Assembly (NCBI GenBank): GCA_913046365.1 | Contig: CAJWRM010000024.1 | Location: forward strand, 1 to 38,115 | Source of the DNA: an uncultured Flavobacteriales bacterium | GTDB taxonomy: Bacteria > Bacteroidota > Bacteroidia > Flavobacteriales_D > Crocinitomicaceae | Direction of reading: 5' to 3' | Length of the DNA stretch: 38,115 nt | Shown: piece after piece, positions 1 through 8,761 of the stretch | How positions within the stretch are numbered: the first letter of the stretch is position 1 | Layout: each line of letters starts with the position of its first letter | Notes under the pieces: model-generated | The model's database searches: none | Told to the model about the DNA's origin: nothing | The model's input: only the letters and a program-made list of their open reading frames with translations | Position numbers and translations under genes: made by a program

Positions 1-635
1 TCAGGCGGCTCAATACCCAATTCTTTTTCTATTTCATAAATATATTTTGGCCGCTGAGGACCTTGCTTTCTGTATATAAAGCCTAAAATGATGCCAACTA
101 TGAATCCCATGAAATGCCCCTCCCAGGATATTCTTGGTGAAATCGGAAGAATCCCCCAAATCAAGCTTCCGTAGACAAAAACAATAAAAAGAGATAAGGC
201 CTGTAAAGGGCGGTACTTACGAAGTGTACCTGATGTAAAAAGAAAGGCAACTAAGCTATAGATCACTCCACTCATACCGATGTGATACGCGCCTTTATTT
301 GCGGCAAATAGCCAAACGCCAAGTCCTGTGAACATCCAGCTAAAAACCAATACGCGAAAGGCAATTTCTTTATAAAAATAGAAGAGTAGTGTTGTGAGCA
401 GAAAAATAGGAATGGAGTTGTTAAAGATGTGGTTGAAGTTTGCACTGGAATGCACTAAGGGCATCAGTAATATCCCCTTGAGTCCTGAGAGCTCCGTTGG
501 AAGGACGCCTAGTTTATAAAATTGAAATAAAAAAAGAGAATCTGCCCAAAAGACAAGCCAAATCAAGATCAATAGCAAAGCACCCGGAAGGATTGATGTT
601 CCAAAACTTTTGTCAAATTGATTTTGTTGTTTCAT
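1..635 (-). CDS. Rhomboid family intramembrane serine protease (3' end cut by window)
   Basis: This is a polytopic membrane protein of the rhomboid family, which cleaves transmembrane substrates within the inner membrane. I read 211 codons from the ATG whose complement lies at 633-635; the stop lies outside the window. The catalytic serine sits in the GMSG motif (Ser122) and the catalytic histidine in WEGHFMG (His174). The conserved early H-x(6)-H-x(3)-N pattern is present at HSSANFNHIFNN (residues 62-73). Several hydrophobic segments precede and follow these motifs. After the last helix a basic stretch leads into the acidic tail where the sequence is cut. The gene is transcribed away from the DUF2480 gene, with about 97 bp between them. 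The family assignment is firm; the substrate cannot be inferred. Confidence 0.88.
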   Translation of the reverse strand, partial: MKQQNQFDKSFGTSILPGALLLILIWLVFWADSLFLFQFYKLGVLPTELSGLKGILLMPLVHSSANFNHIFNNSIPIFLLTTLLFYFYKEIAFRVLVFSWMFTGLGVWLFAANKGAYHIGMSGVIYSLVAFLFTSGTLRKYRPLQALSLFIVFVYGSLIWGILPISPRISWEGHFMGFIVGIILGFIYRKQGPQRPKYIYEIEKELGIEPP

Positions 636-718
636 AGCCAAGCTAGGTCAAAGAGCATGCCTTAATCATTTTCATGACAGAATGTCAATTGTCCTGTAAA
701 AGTATCGATTCGAAGTTG

Positions 719-726
719 TAAATTTG
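719..726 (+). promoter_or_regulatory. Bacteroidota -7 promoter element (TAAATTTG) for DUF2480 gene
   Basis: TAAATTTG matches TAnnTTTG exactly and ends 6 nt before the ATG at 733. A start site at the usual distance would fall within a few bases of the start codon. I see no good TTG -33 element at standard spacing; the nearest TTG is about 27 nt upstream. Confidence 0.5.
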
Positions 727-732
727 TAATAT

Positions 733-1239
733 ATGGAAATTCGAAATAGAGTTAAGGAGAGTAAAATCGTTCAAATGGACCTTGCTGATTACAAGCCATC
801 TTGTGCGATTGTTCCCATTGACTTATCTGAACAGCTATGGAAGGGCTTGGTTTTAAAGGAAAAAGATTTTCGTACGTGGATCAAAGAAACAGATTGGTCA
901 TCCTTTGAAGGGAAGGGCGCCTATATTTATTGCTCGACCGATGCCATTGTTCCGACATGGGCCTTTATGCTTGTTTCCTCTCAGCTAACGGAGATATGCG
1001 AGGCGGTTGTCGTTGGATCAGAAAAACAGCTCAGACGTGTATTGATTTTAAACAATATCCATAAGCTTGACTTAGATGAGTTGAAAGACCAGCGTGTAAT
1101 AATAAAAGGTTGCTCAGATATTTCAGAACCTGCATTTGCGATGTCTGAATTGGTCTGCTTTCTTCAACCCGTGGTGAAGTCAATTATGTATGGAGAGCCT
1201 TGCTCAACCGTTCCTATTTTTAAGCGTAAAAAGACCTAA
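733..1239 (+). CDS. DUF2480 family protein
   Basis: A 168-residue cytoplasmic protein of the DUF2480 family, which I associate with Bacteroidota and whose function is unknown. The recognisable family features are the N-terminal NRV-x-ES segment, the KEKDFR motif (about residues 42-47) and the CSTDAIVPTWAFML block (about residues 67-80). No signal peptide or membrane segment is visible. It starts at an ATG directly behind a -7 promoter element and ends 9 bases before aroC, so the two can be transcribed together. The stop codon also forms part of a second promoter element for aroC. I cannot propose a biochemical role from the sequence. Confidence 0.8.
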   Translation: MEIRNRVKESKIVQMDLADYKPSCAIVPIDLSEQLWKGLVLKEKDFRTWIKETDWSSFEGKGAYIYCSTDAIVPTWAFMLVSSQLTEICEAVVVGSEKQLRRVLILNNIHKLDLDELKDQRVIIKGCSDISEPAFAMSELVCFLQPVVKSIMYGEPCSTVPIFKRKKT

Positions 1240-1244
1240 ATTTG
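1237..1244 (+). promoter_or_regulatory. Bacteroidota -7 promoter element (TAAATTTG) for aroC
   Basis: TAAATTTG matches TAnnTTTG. Its first three bases are the TAA stop codon of the DUF2480 gene, and it ends 4 nt before the aroC ATG at 1249. If used, the aroC mRNA would be leaderless or nearly so. No clear -33 TTG is visible. Confidence 0.4.
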
Positions 1245-1248
1245 CAAT

Positions 1249-2316
1249 ATGGCAGGTTCATCTTTTGGAACAATTTATAGATTAAGCACATTTGGGGAAT
1301 CTCATGGAATAGCCATGGGAGGAATGATTGATGGCTGCCCTGCAGGTATTGCCTTGGATATTGATTTAATTCAAGCCGAGCTGGATAGACGGAAGCCCGG
1401 ACAGAATAAATATGTGACCGAAAGAAAAGAAGCCGATGAGGTCATTTTTTTATCAGGGATATTTGAAGGTAAAACCACAGGAACACCAATTGGATTTACC
1501 ATTCAGAATAAAGATCAAAATTCCAAGGATTATTCACACATCAAAGACAACTACAGGCCATCTCATGCGGATTTTACGTATGAAAAAAAATATGGCATTC
1601 GAGATTACAGAGGAGGAGGTAGGTCTAGTGCGCGAGAAACTGTATGTCGTGTTGTTGCTGGTGCAGTTGCTAAACAGGTCCTCCAAAATATCGGTATTGA
1701 ATTCTCAACTTATGTAACGCAGATCGGAACTATTTCGTTGGATTCATCTGATTTTTACCAAAAGGAGCAAATTGAAGCATCACTGCTCAGATGTCCGGAC
1801 AAAGAAATTTCGTCAAAGATGGAAACGCTCATTTCAGCGCGTAAGCTTGAGGGAGATACTTTAGGAGGAATCATTCAGTGTATCATTAATAATGTCCCGG
1901 TTGGTCTTGGCGAGCCTGTTTTTGACAAGCTTCATGCCGAGCTAGGAAAAGCGATGCTTTCCATTAATGCAGTAAAAGGTTTTGAATATGGTTCTGGTTT
2001 TTCGGGTGTTACCATGCCAGGAAGCGAACACAATGATCTTTTCGATGCTTCAGGAAAGACCAAAACAAATAATTCTGGTGGGATTCAAGGTGGGATTTCA
2101 AATGGAATGCCGATTGTCTGTCGTGTTGCATTTAAACCTGTGGCAACAATAATGAAAGACCAAGAATCAATTAATAAAATGGGGGATAAGGTTACAGTTG
2201 AGGGAAAAGGCCGACATGATGTTTGTGTCGTTCCAAGAGCTATTCCAATTGTAGAATCCATGGCAGCAATCACAATATTAGACCAATATCTTCGGCAAAA
2301 GTCAAATCAATTATAA
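1249..2316 (+). CDS. aroC: Chorismate synthase
   Basis: This enzyme converts 5-enolpyruvylshikimate-3-phosphate to chorismate using reduced FMN, the last step of the shikimate pathway. The 355-residue length is normal for the family. Family signatures include the N-terminal [15 protein letters not shown] (residues 6-20), the RRKPGQ segment near residue 47, the Arg-rich [12 protein letters not shown] block (about residues 119-130), the [10 protein letters not shown] block (about residues 277-286) and the C-terminal [16 protein letters not shown] (about residues 321-336). It lies between two Bacteroidota proteins of unknown function on the same strand, 9 bases after the first and 9 bases before the second. 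No other shikimate gene is present here. Nothing about the sequence looks degraded. Confidence 0.97.
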   Translation: MAGSSFGTIYRLSTFGESHGIAMGGMIDGCPAGIALDIDLIQAELDRRKPGQNKYVTERKEADEVIFLSGIFEGKTTGTPIGFTIQNKDQNSKDYSHIKDNYRPSHADFTYEKKYGIRDYRGGGRSSARETVCRVVAGAVAKQVLQNIGIEFSTYVTQIGTISLDSSDFYQKEQIEASLLRCPDKEISSKMETLISARKLEGDTLGGIIQCIINNVPVGLGEPVFDKLHAELGKAMLSINAVKGFEYGSGFSGVTMPGSEHNDLFDASGKTKTNNSGGIQGGISNGMPIVCRVAFKPVATIMKDQESINKMGDKVTVEGKGRHDVCVVPRAIPIVESMAAITILDQYLRQKSNQL

Positions 2317-2325
2317 AAGAGAAGT

Positions 2326-2796
2326 ATGATTCAACGCGTTCAAACTATTTATTTGTTTCTGGCCATCATTTGTTTGGGATCGACCTGCTTGGGTTTGGAG
2401 TTTTTTCGTTTTGTTCAATTTGATGAAGCTTTTTCTTTCTCGGTTTTCGGTATAGAGTCATTAAAAGAGGCCTCATCCAGCATGTTTAAAAGCATTCCTA
2501 TTTACCTATCTGTCATAGGATTGTGCTTATTTCTTTTTATGACCCTTATGAGCTATAAAAATTTGAAGCGTCAATTAAAATGGGTGAGAAGCTGCACTTT
2601 CTTATACGCTGTATTTGTAATGGCCTCTATTATTTTTTATTATGCAGGAGGAGGTATCATTAAAGAAGGTGAGTATGTGCGTGAGCTTGGATTGGGTTAT
2701 GCACTTTTAATTGCTGGATTTCCTTTTTGTTTCTTAGCGCAATTGGGCATTAAAAAAGACAAGAAGCTTTTGGATTCATTAGATCGTCTGCGTTAG
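2326..2796 (+). CDS. DUF4293 family membrane protein
   Basis: A 156-residue integral membrane protein. The N-terminus MIQRVQTIYLFLAIICL is typical of the DUF4293 family of Bacteroidota, and four hydrophobic segments are visible at roughly residues 8-28, 57-77, 87-107 and 121-141. The C-terminus is basic and cytoplasmic-looking (KKDKK). The function is unknown. It begins 9 bases after aroC and is probably its operon partner. It converges on the collagen-like gene with only 8 bases between the two stop codons, leaving no room for a hairpin terminator between them. Confidence 0.78.
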   Translation: MIQRVQTIYLFLAIICLGSTCLGLEFFRFVQFDEAFSFSVFGIESLKEASSSMFKSIPIYLSVIGLCLFLFMTLMSYKNLKRQLKWVRSCTFLYAVFVMASIIFYYAGGGIIKEGEYVRELGLGYALLIAGFPFCFLAQLGIKKDKKLLDSLDRLR

Positions 2797-2804
2797 CAGA
2801 TTTC

Positions 2805-4979
2805 CTATTTTTCTTTGGAATTGGAAGCCGTATTTTTCTCATTCATTAATAGCAAAACATTCTTTTGGAGTACATCAAGTTCTGCCTTTAAAGCATTCAT
2901 GTCTTCGTTTACTTCTTTGAGTGCTTTGTTCTCTTTTTCTAATGCCTCTATTCTTTCTAGTAATGCTTGCGTAGCAGAAACATTGAGCATCGAGATGGCC
3001 TGATAATCGACGGTTCTAAAGTCATCTACCTCTCGTCCGTAAACAAATACTTCGCCCGATAAATCAAGGTTCGTTTGAATGCTTTTCGTATTTGCAGAAA
3101 CAACCGTGGCAATTTCTTCCTTGTTTTCAAAAATCAAACGAATACGCTCACCAATTTTGAGGTTATTTTCAATTGCAATCTTTCCTATGCTGCAGTCAGC
3201 CAATGTATAGATGTCGGGAATGCAATTTGTTGATTTTGAAACGGCCTGTGGGTAGACCTCTTCAAGCTGCTGTGCAATAACCTTCTTTACTGGCTTTTCT
3301 CCATGCGAAGGATCTATCATGTGATAATCTGTTACCTCTATTTTGTTCAATGTTTCAAGGTCTTTAGCAGAATTTGAAACCCCCTCAATATTTTTAATCC
3401 TTGCGTCAGAAATTGCATTAAACTCTCCCGCAACTACCCTGTGAGTGGCGAAAATGCTTGTATTCAAATTTGTACCAGCTGCTGTGCCTGTATTTGGTCC
3501 AGTCGCATAGTAGGTAAAGTTTCCGAAAGGATCAGAATAGTAACCATTTACGTGAAGTAGACCCTGAGATGGTGTATTTGTGTTAATACCCACACGTCCA
3601 TTTCTAACGACCAAATCTTGCCCTGCGGTTGCGTTAGTACCATCTGTTGTGGTAATGAAAACCGCATCATATCCATTGAGACGTAATCCGTCTATTGTCG
3701 GCTCATACATCAGAAAATTATCGCCATCGACAGCATCTTTCACTTTATATTTGAACGGTGAGCTAATTGCAATGTCACCACCGGAAACCTCAAGTTTTGC
3801 AGCAGGTGAAGTAGTTCCAAGACCAACATTCCCACCTGTAGATATAGCGAACCTTGCTGCACCTGCACTCTCTTCTGTAATATGAAAACTGCTGTTCGGC
3901 GCTTGTGTTGTTCCAATTTGTCCAATCGACCAATTTGCGAGGTCGTTTTTGAACCAATGTTTTATGACTCGTCCTGCATCAGTTTCTGAAATAATATCTG
4001 AAGCATTATTACTCGTGCCATATAGATGGAGTTTTGCTGTGGGGTTATTATTGCCAATACCAACATTTCCTCCCGCATTAAATATATTATTGTCGTCAAC
4101 GACCCATTCGGTACCATCCCAAAAAGTGGTATTACCAACCGCTGTTCCATTCGGTAGAAGTCCATCTGCACCATCCTCACCTGCTTCGCCATCGTTACCA
4201 TTGTTACCTGCAACACCGGGTATGCCCTGGATCCCCTGAAGCCCTTGTAATCCTTGCTCGCCTTGCAATCCCTGTTCTCCCTGTATACCTTGAGCTCCTT
4301 GCTCACCCTGTGCTCCTTGAGAACCAGTATCGCCTTGTATCCCTTGAGGTCCAATTGCGCCTTGCGGTCCCGTTTCTCCTTGGATTCCTTGGATTCCTTG
4401 TTCTCCTTGAAGCCCTTGAGCCCCTGTTTCTCCCTGAATTCCTTGCGGTCCCGTTTCTCCTTGGTTTCCTTGTTCTCCTTGAATCCCCTGAGCCCCTGCT
4501 TCACCCTGAATTCCTTGAGGGCCGGTCTCGCCTTGCGGTCCAGTTTCTCCCTGGATACCCTGCTCACCTTGCGGACCATTTCCAGCGGTTTTTGCGTACA
4601 AAGCATATGGAACGCTCATCAACTCCTGCGCCCCCATTAATTCATAGTCTGTACCTCCATTTTCATCTGCTGAAACCTCAATAAAATATGGACCATTGCT
4701 CCAGTCAATCAAAGAAAAATCTCCCGAAATAAATGTACCTGAGCCGATCACGACATTGACCAAACCAAAATCGTTCGTGGAAACATCAAAGCTTTCTTCA
4801 AAAACAGCAGTTCCGTTGATTGAATTTTGAAAAAGAGTGATTTTCAATCCAATCAAAGAATTGGCTATTAAATCTCCTGCGTTGTCTCTTATTACCGCCT
4901 GATAATTGACCCCTTCTGGAGCCTGAGCGAGAACTGAAAATTGAGTAAAAAGGATACAGAGTAAAAATAATTTTTTCAT
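2805..4979 (-). CDS. Secreted collagen-like protein with tail-fibre repeats and S74-type chaperone domain
   Basis: A 724-residue exported protein built like a phage tail fibre. A signal peptide (MKKLFLLCILFTQFSVLAQA) leads into a conserved region (about 21-134). Next come 46 uninterrupted G-X-Y triplets (residues 135-272), rich in Q, E, I and T but poor in proline. Three GNVGIG/NPxxKLxV-type segments follow at about 303-322, 382-400 and 461-480. A domain starting at SDARIKN (Ser524) and containing IAQQLEEVYP resembles the peptidase_S74 intramolecular chaperone of endosialidase tail spikes, which trimerises and self-cleaves. The last 55 residues are a predicted coiled coil. Trimerisation by the C-terminal part could register a collagen-like triple helix; this is inference. 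No T9SS C-terminal domain is visible, so the surface-anchoring route is unclear. SulP lies upstream on the same strand, 134 bp away. Confidence 0.82.
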   Translation of the reverse strand: MKKLFLLCILFTQFSVLAQAPEGVNYQAVIRDNAGDLIANSLIGLKITLFQNSINGTAVFEESFDVSTNDFGLVNVVIGSGTFISGDFSLIDWSNGPYFIEVSADENGGTDYELMGAQELMSVPYALYAKTAGNGPQGEQGIQGETGPQGETGPQGIQGEAGAQGIQGEQGNQGETGPQGIQGETGAQGLQGEQGIQGIQGETGPQGAIGPQGIQGDTGSQGAQGEQGAQGIQGEQGLQGEQGLQGLQGIQGIPGVAGNNGNDGEAGEDGADGLLPNGTAVGNTTFWDGTEWVVDDNNIFNAGGNVGIGNNNPTAKLHLYGTSNNASDIISETDAGRVIKHWFKNDLANWSIGQIGTTQAPNSSFHITEESAGAARFAISTGGNVGLGTTSPAAKLEVSGGDIAISSPFKYKVKDAVDGDNFLMYEPTIDGLRLNGYDAVFITTTDGTNATAGQDLVVRNGRVGINTNTPSQGLLHVNGYYSDPFGNFTYYATGPNTGTAAGTNLNTSIFATHRVVAGEFNAISDARIKNIEGVSNSAKDLETLNKIEVTDYHMIDPSHGEKPVKKVIAQQLEEVYPQAVSKSTNCIPDIYTLADCSIGKIAIENNLKIGERIRLIFENKEEIATVVSANTKSIQTNLDLSGEVFVYGREVDDFRTVDYQAISMLNVSATQALLERIEALEKENKALKEVNEDMNALKAELDVLQKNVLLLMNEKNTASNSKEK
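4164..4577 (-). repeat. Collagen-like G-X-Y coding repeat (46 triplets)
   Basis: In-frame 9-bp-scale repeat encoding GPQ, GEQ, GIQ and GET type triplets without interruption, residues 135-272 of the 2805-4979 gene. Glutamine is the commonest Y residue and only a handful of triplets contain proline. The DNA is degenerate enough to look like long diversification rather than recent slippage. Confidence 0.9.
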
Positions 4980-5092
4980 TTTCTGATGTGTTTTTTAGAT
5001 TTATGGCGGCTATTATGGAGTTATAATCGCAATATCTGTCATTGATTTAAATGTACGGATATTTTATAAAATCCTTCTTGTGATATGAAAAT

Positions 5093-5105
5093 TACCTTTT
5101 AGGTG
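5093..5105 (-). terminator. Weak hairpin after SulP gene
   Basis: On the minus strand, CACCT-AAA-AGGTA can form a 5-bp stem with a 3-base loop and is followed by ATTTT. It lies 8 bases beyond the SulP stop codon. The stem is short, so termination is only possible. Confidence 0.25.
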
Positions 5106-5113
5106 AAGACGGA

Positions 5114-6691
5114 CTATGATAGTTCATCGGAGACTAACTTGTAGGTAGGGTCTTCTAAAACATTAACGTCTATTATTTTTTCTGCATTTTTAAGCAGCCT
5201 TGAGCAGTCTCTACTCAAATGTTTCAAATGAATATTCTTTCCCGCTTTTTTATAGCGTTCTGTGAGCTTATTCAAAGCTTCAATCGCCGACATGTCAACC
5301 ACACGACTTTCAGCAAAATCAATAATGACCTCTTTTGGGTCACCTTGAATATCAAATTTCTCATTAAAAACAGATATTGAACCAAAGAACAAAGGGCCAT
5401 ATATTTCGTAGTGCTTCGCACCATTTTCGTCAATGTGCTTTCTAGCCCTAATTCTTTTCGCATTGTCCCATGAAAACACAAGCGCTGCAATAATAACTCC
5501 GAGTAGCACAGCCAATGCAAGATTGTGAAGAAATACGGTGATGAGCGTTACTGCAAGCATGACTACAACATCAGATTTAGGCATTCTATTAAAAGTTCTA
5601 AAACTCGCCCATTCGAATGTTCCAATCGAGACCATAATCATTAATCCCGTAAGTGCAGCCATCGGTAATTTTTCTATTAGAGTTGAGCCAAACATGATAA
5701 AAACAAGTAGCATAATTGCTGCTACAATCCCCGAAAGTCTTGCACGAGCTCCAGAAGATATATTGATCAAGCTTTGTCCAATCATGGCACAGCCACCCAT
5801 TCCCGATAGCAATCCCGAAAGAATGTTTGCAGCGCCCTGGGCTACGGCTTCTTTATTTCCTCTTCCTCGTGTTTGTGTGATTTCATCAATAATATTTAAG
5901 GTCAAAAGACTTTCAATGAGTCCAACACCCGCTACTATTACTGCATATGGAAAGATGAGTTTAAGTGTTTCCATAGATAATGGGATATTGGGTAAATTGA
6001 AAGGCGGAAAACCACCTTCAATAGAGGCGATATCCCCAACTGTAGTTGTTGGAATATCCATAAAGTATACGATACCAAATATCGCTAGAATTGCTGTTAA
6101 CGCTGCAGGAACAAGCTTAGTTATTTTTGGTAAGCCCCAAATAATTAGCATCGCAATGATTACTAAACCAGTGAAAGTATATAGTTCGCTTCCTGACATC
6201 CATGGGGCATCAGGGTTTGTGCTATCAGTGGTAAATTGGCTGAGCTGGGATAGAAATATAATAACAGCCAGGCCATTGACAAATCCAAATATAACGGGTT
6301 GAGGTACAAGTCTCATGAACTTACCTAGCTTTAAAATTCCCGCTAAAATTTGAATGATTCCCGCTAAAACGACTGTTGCAAATACATATTGTGTGATTTC
6401 ATCTACGGTAATACTAGGATTGATTTCTTTTAATGCCGTTACCAATCCAAAAAAGACAACTGCAATTGCACCGGTTGCTCCAGAGATCATACCGGGTCTT
6501 CCTCCAAAAATAGCGGTAATAATTCCCATAATAAAAGCGGCGTACAATCCTGTTAGTGGCGAAAGTCCTGCAATTAATGCAAATGCTACGGCTTCTGGAA
6601 TCAGTGCCATCGCAACTGTAAGACCAGAGAGCACCTCTGTTCGATAATTTACTTTTTGTTTTAAATCAAATAGATTAAGGTATTTGTGCAT
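5114..6691 (-). CDS. SulP family inorganic anion transporter with STAS domain
   Basis: A 525-residue inner-membrane transporter of the SulP/SLC26 family, which moves sulfate, bicarbonate or other anions, often coupled to Na+ or H+. The N-terminal part contains the family hallmark EVLSGLTVAMALIPEAVAFA (residues 19-38) followed by many hydrophobic helices to about residue 405. The last roughly 100 residues form a cytoplasmic STAS domain with the core strand KEVIIDFAESRVVDMSAIEAL. The length is standard. The substrate cannot be decided from the sequence, and no sulfur-assimilation or carbonic anhydrase gene sits beside it. It is divergent from the ABC-F gene, with a promoter element in the 110-bp gap. 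The start is placed at the ATG preceding MHKYLNLFDLKQKV. Confidence 0.93.
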   Translation of the reverse strand: MHKYLNLFDLKQKVNYRTEVLSGLTVAMALIPEAVAFALIAGLSPLTGLYAAFIMGIITAIFGGRPGMISGATGAIAVVFFGLVTALKEINPSITVDEITQYVFATVVLAGIIQILAGILKLGKFMRLVPQPVIFGFVNGLAVIIFLSQLSQFTTDSTNPDAPWMSGSELYTFTGLVIIAMLIIWGLPKITKLVPAALTAILAIFGIVYFMDIPTTTVGDIASIEGGFPPFNLPNIPLSMETLKLIFPYAVIVAGVGLIESLLTLNIIDEITQTRGRGNKEAVAQGAANILSGLLSGMGGCAMIGQSLINISSGARARLSGIVAAIMLLVFIMFGSTLIEKLPMAALTGLMIMVSIGTFEWASFRTFNRMPKSDVVVMLAVTLITVFLHNLALAVLLGVIIAALVFSWDNAKRIRARKHIDENGAKHYEIYGPLFFGSISVFNEKFDIQGDPKEVIIDFAESRVVDMSAIEALNKLTERYKKAGKNIHLKHLSRDCSRLLKNAEKIIDVNVLEDPTYKLVSDELS

Positions 6692-6725
6692 GGATTGTGG
6701 TCTTGAAAATTAATTTAAAAGGTGG

Positions 6726-6733
6726 CAAAAATA
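6726..6733 (-). promoter_or_regulatory. Bacteroidota -7 promoter element for SulP gene
   Basis: Read on the minus strand, this is TATTTTTG, an exact TAnnTTTG match, ending 34 nt before the SulP ATG. It would give a 5' leader of about 30 nt. The -33 element is not clear. Confidence 0.45.
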
Positions 6734-6801
6734 CCATTTAATCTATGGTTTAGAGAATTATACAAAACTATTCTTATAAATTCGCAGTCAACACAAATAC
6801 T

Positions 6802-8667
6802 ATGAACTTTCTTTCTGTAGAAAACCTTACAAAATCGTTTGGAGATAGGCTCCTGTTTTCGGATGTTTCATTTGGTATTGATCAAGGCCAAAAAGTAGCC
6901 ATAGTAGCCAAGAATGGTGCGGGTAAGACAACATTGTTGAATTGTCTAATGGGTAAAGAATCAAAAGATAGTGGAAATGTTGTTTTTCGAAATGATATTC
7001 GAATGGCTTTTATGGAACAGGCTGAGAATCTGCCTTTAGACAAGACGATTGACGAAGTTATATATGACCATAGTTCTCCAAAGTTAAGGTTGATAAAATC
7101 CTACAACGAGGCGCTTGAAAATAATGATGAAGAAGCGTTATCCAATCTTTTTCAGGAATTAACAGACCTCGATGCTTGGGAGTTAGAGAGCCAGGTAAAG
7201 CAATTTTTGTCTGTATTTAAACTTGAGGACGTAAATCAAAATATAGCGAACCTATCAGGAGGTCAAAAAAAGCGTATAACCCTAATTAAGGTTTTGCTCT
7301 CTGACGCCGATTTTTTGCTCTTAGATGAACCAACGAACCATCTTGATTTAGATATGATTGAATGGCTAGAAAACTATTTGTCAAATTCTAAATCAACCCT
7401 TTTAATGGTAACGCACGATAGATACTTTTTAGAGGTGGTTTGTGATACGATTTTAGAACTTTCAAATGAAACCTTATTTAAATATAAGGGAAACTTTTCA
7501 TACTATTTGGCAAAAAAAGCGGAGCGAGAAGAGCAATTGCAATCCACAGTTGAGAAAGCACGAAATACTTTCAGAAAAGAGCTCGAATGGATTAGAAGGC
7601 AGCCTAAGGCAAGAGGCACAAAGCAAAAAGCGCGCATAGAGTCTTTTCATGAAGTTAAAAAAGTGGCCTCAACTAATTTAACTGAATCCGAATTAGAGCT
7701 TCCAGTTAAAATGGAGCGTTTAGGATCTAAAATTATCGAGTTCCATAAGGTTTCAAAGGCATTTGATGAGAAAAAAATATTATCTAGCTTTTCATATAAT
7801 GTGCAACGCAAAGAACGATTAGGCATCGTGGGTAAAAATGGAACCGGTAAAACCACCTTCTTGAAAATGTTATTGGGAGAAGAACCAATTGATGCCGGAA
7901 AAATCGTTCAAGGAGAAACGGTTGTATTCGGACATTTTAGTCAAGAGCTAAAGCCCGTAGATCCAGATTTCAAGGTGATTGACGTTGTGAAAGAGGTCGC
8001 TGAATTTATTCCTTTAGAAAAAGGGAAGCAACTGTCAGCTGCGCAGCTTTTGGAACGCTTTTTATTCCCTAGAAGTATGCATTATAACTTCGTGAGAAAG
8101 CTAAGCGGAGGTGAAAGAAGAAGACTTAAGCTACTTCGCGTACTCATGTCTAATCCTAATTTTTTGATTTTGGATGAGCCGACAAATGATCTCGATATAT
8201 TTGCAATGGCGGTTCTAGAAGAATACTTAAGGGGTTTTCAAGGATGCCTAATCGTCGTTTCTCATGATCGATATTTTATGGATAAAATGGTGGATCATTT
8301 GTTCGTTTTTGAATCAGAAGGTCAGATTGCCGATGTGATTGGCAATTATACAACTTACAGAAAAAAGCAAAAGCTCAAAATCAAGAATACCAAACCAGGA
8401 AATTCGAATGTTGAGAAAAAAGTAAATAATGTTTCTGAACCGAGTCGTGCCAAAACAAAATTATCTTTTAAAGAAAAGGTAGAGTTTGAAGCTCTAGAAA
8501 ATGATATAGAACAATTAGAGTTGTCCAAAATTAGATACACCAATCAGCTATCAAATGGTGATTTAGACGGAGATAAATTATTTGAAACGGGTAATAAATT
8601 GGCTGAGGTAGTAGAAGCTATAGAGTTAAAAACAAACCGCTGGTTAGAGCTTTCCGAGTATCTATAG
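6802..8667 (+). CDS. ABC-F family ATPase, Uup type
   Basis: A 621-residue soluble protein with two ABC ATPase cassettes and no membrane domain, as in ABC-F proteins that act on the ribosome. Cassette 1 has its P-loop at residues 36-43 (AKNGAGKT), signature LSGGQ at 151-155 and Walker B LLLDEP at 172-177. A charged linker (about 225-305) carries RRQPKARGTKQKARI, characteristic of Uup. Cassette 2 has its P-loop at 344-351 (GKNGTGKT), an LSGGERRR signature and ILDEPTNDLD. The C-terminal 90 residues look like the helical or coiled-coil domain that in Uup binds DNA or RNA. The first P-loop residue is Ala instead of the usual Gly; the GK[ST] core is intact. It stands alone, divergent from SulP. Uup-like housekeeping is more likely than antibiotic resistance. 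Confidence 0.93.
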   Translation: MNFLSVENLTKSFGDRLLFSDVSFGIDQGQKVAIVAKNGAGKTTLLNCLMGKESKDSGNVVFRNDIRMAFMEQAENLPLDKTIDEVIYDHSSPKLRLIKSYNEALENNDEEALSNLFQELTDLDAWELESQVKQFLSVFKLEDVNQNIANLSGGQKKRITLIKVLLSDADFLLLDEPTNHLDLDMIEWLENYLSNSKSTLLMVTHDRYFLEVVCDTILELSNETLFKYKGNFSYYLAKKAEREEQLQSTVEKARNTFRKELEWIRRQPKARGTKQKARIESFHEVKKVASTNLTESELELPVKMERLGSKIIEFHKVSKAFDEKKILSSFSYNVQRKERLGIVGKNGTGKTTFLKMLLGEEPIDAGKIVQGETVVFGHFSQELKPVDPDFKVIDVVKEVAEFIPLEKGKQLSAAQLLERFLFPRSMHYNFVRKLSGGERRRLKLLRVLMSNPNFLILDEPTNDLDIFAMAVLEEYLRGFQGCLIVVSHDRYFMDKMVDHLFVFESEGQIADVIGNYTTYRKKQKLKIKNTKPGNSNVEKKVNNVSEPSRAKTKLSFKEKVEFEALENDIEQLELSKIRYTNQLSNGDLDGDKLFETGNKLAEVVEAIELKTNRWLELSEYL

Positions 8668-8761
8668 TTAAGTCATTCTGAACAAATAATCCTTTGATAA
8701 AAAAATCATTTATTCACTTTGAAGCCGATGATTTGTAAAGTATTACTTTTTTTTATTTAAA

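Noticed and set aside
4164..4577. Tandem-looking DNA that could be mistaken for a CRISPR or minisatellite
   Set aside because: Spacing is in multiples of nine bases without unique spacers, and it is explained entirely by in-frame G-X-Y codons.
3962..4640. Several long open frames on both strands through the collagen-repeat region
   Set aside because: The repeat contains few stop codons in any frame because of its biased triplets. The alternative translations are repetitive Lys/Glu- or Leu/Ser-rich shadows, while the chosen frame has a signal peptide and recognisable domains.
5538..6302. A 254-codon open frame on the plus strand opposite the SulP gene
   Set aside because: The minus strand encodes a full, motif-complete SulP transporter over the same bases. 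The plus-strand translation shows no recognisable domain and low-complexity Ser, Ile and Pro content, as expected from reversed membrane-helix codons.
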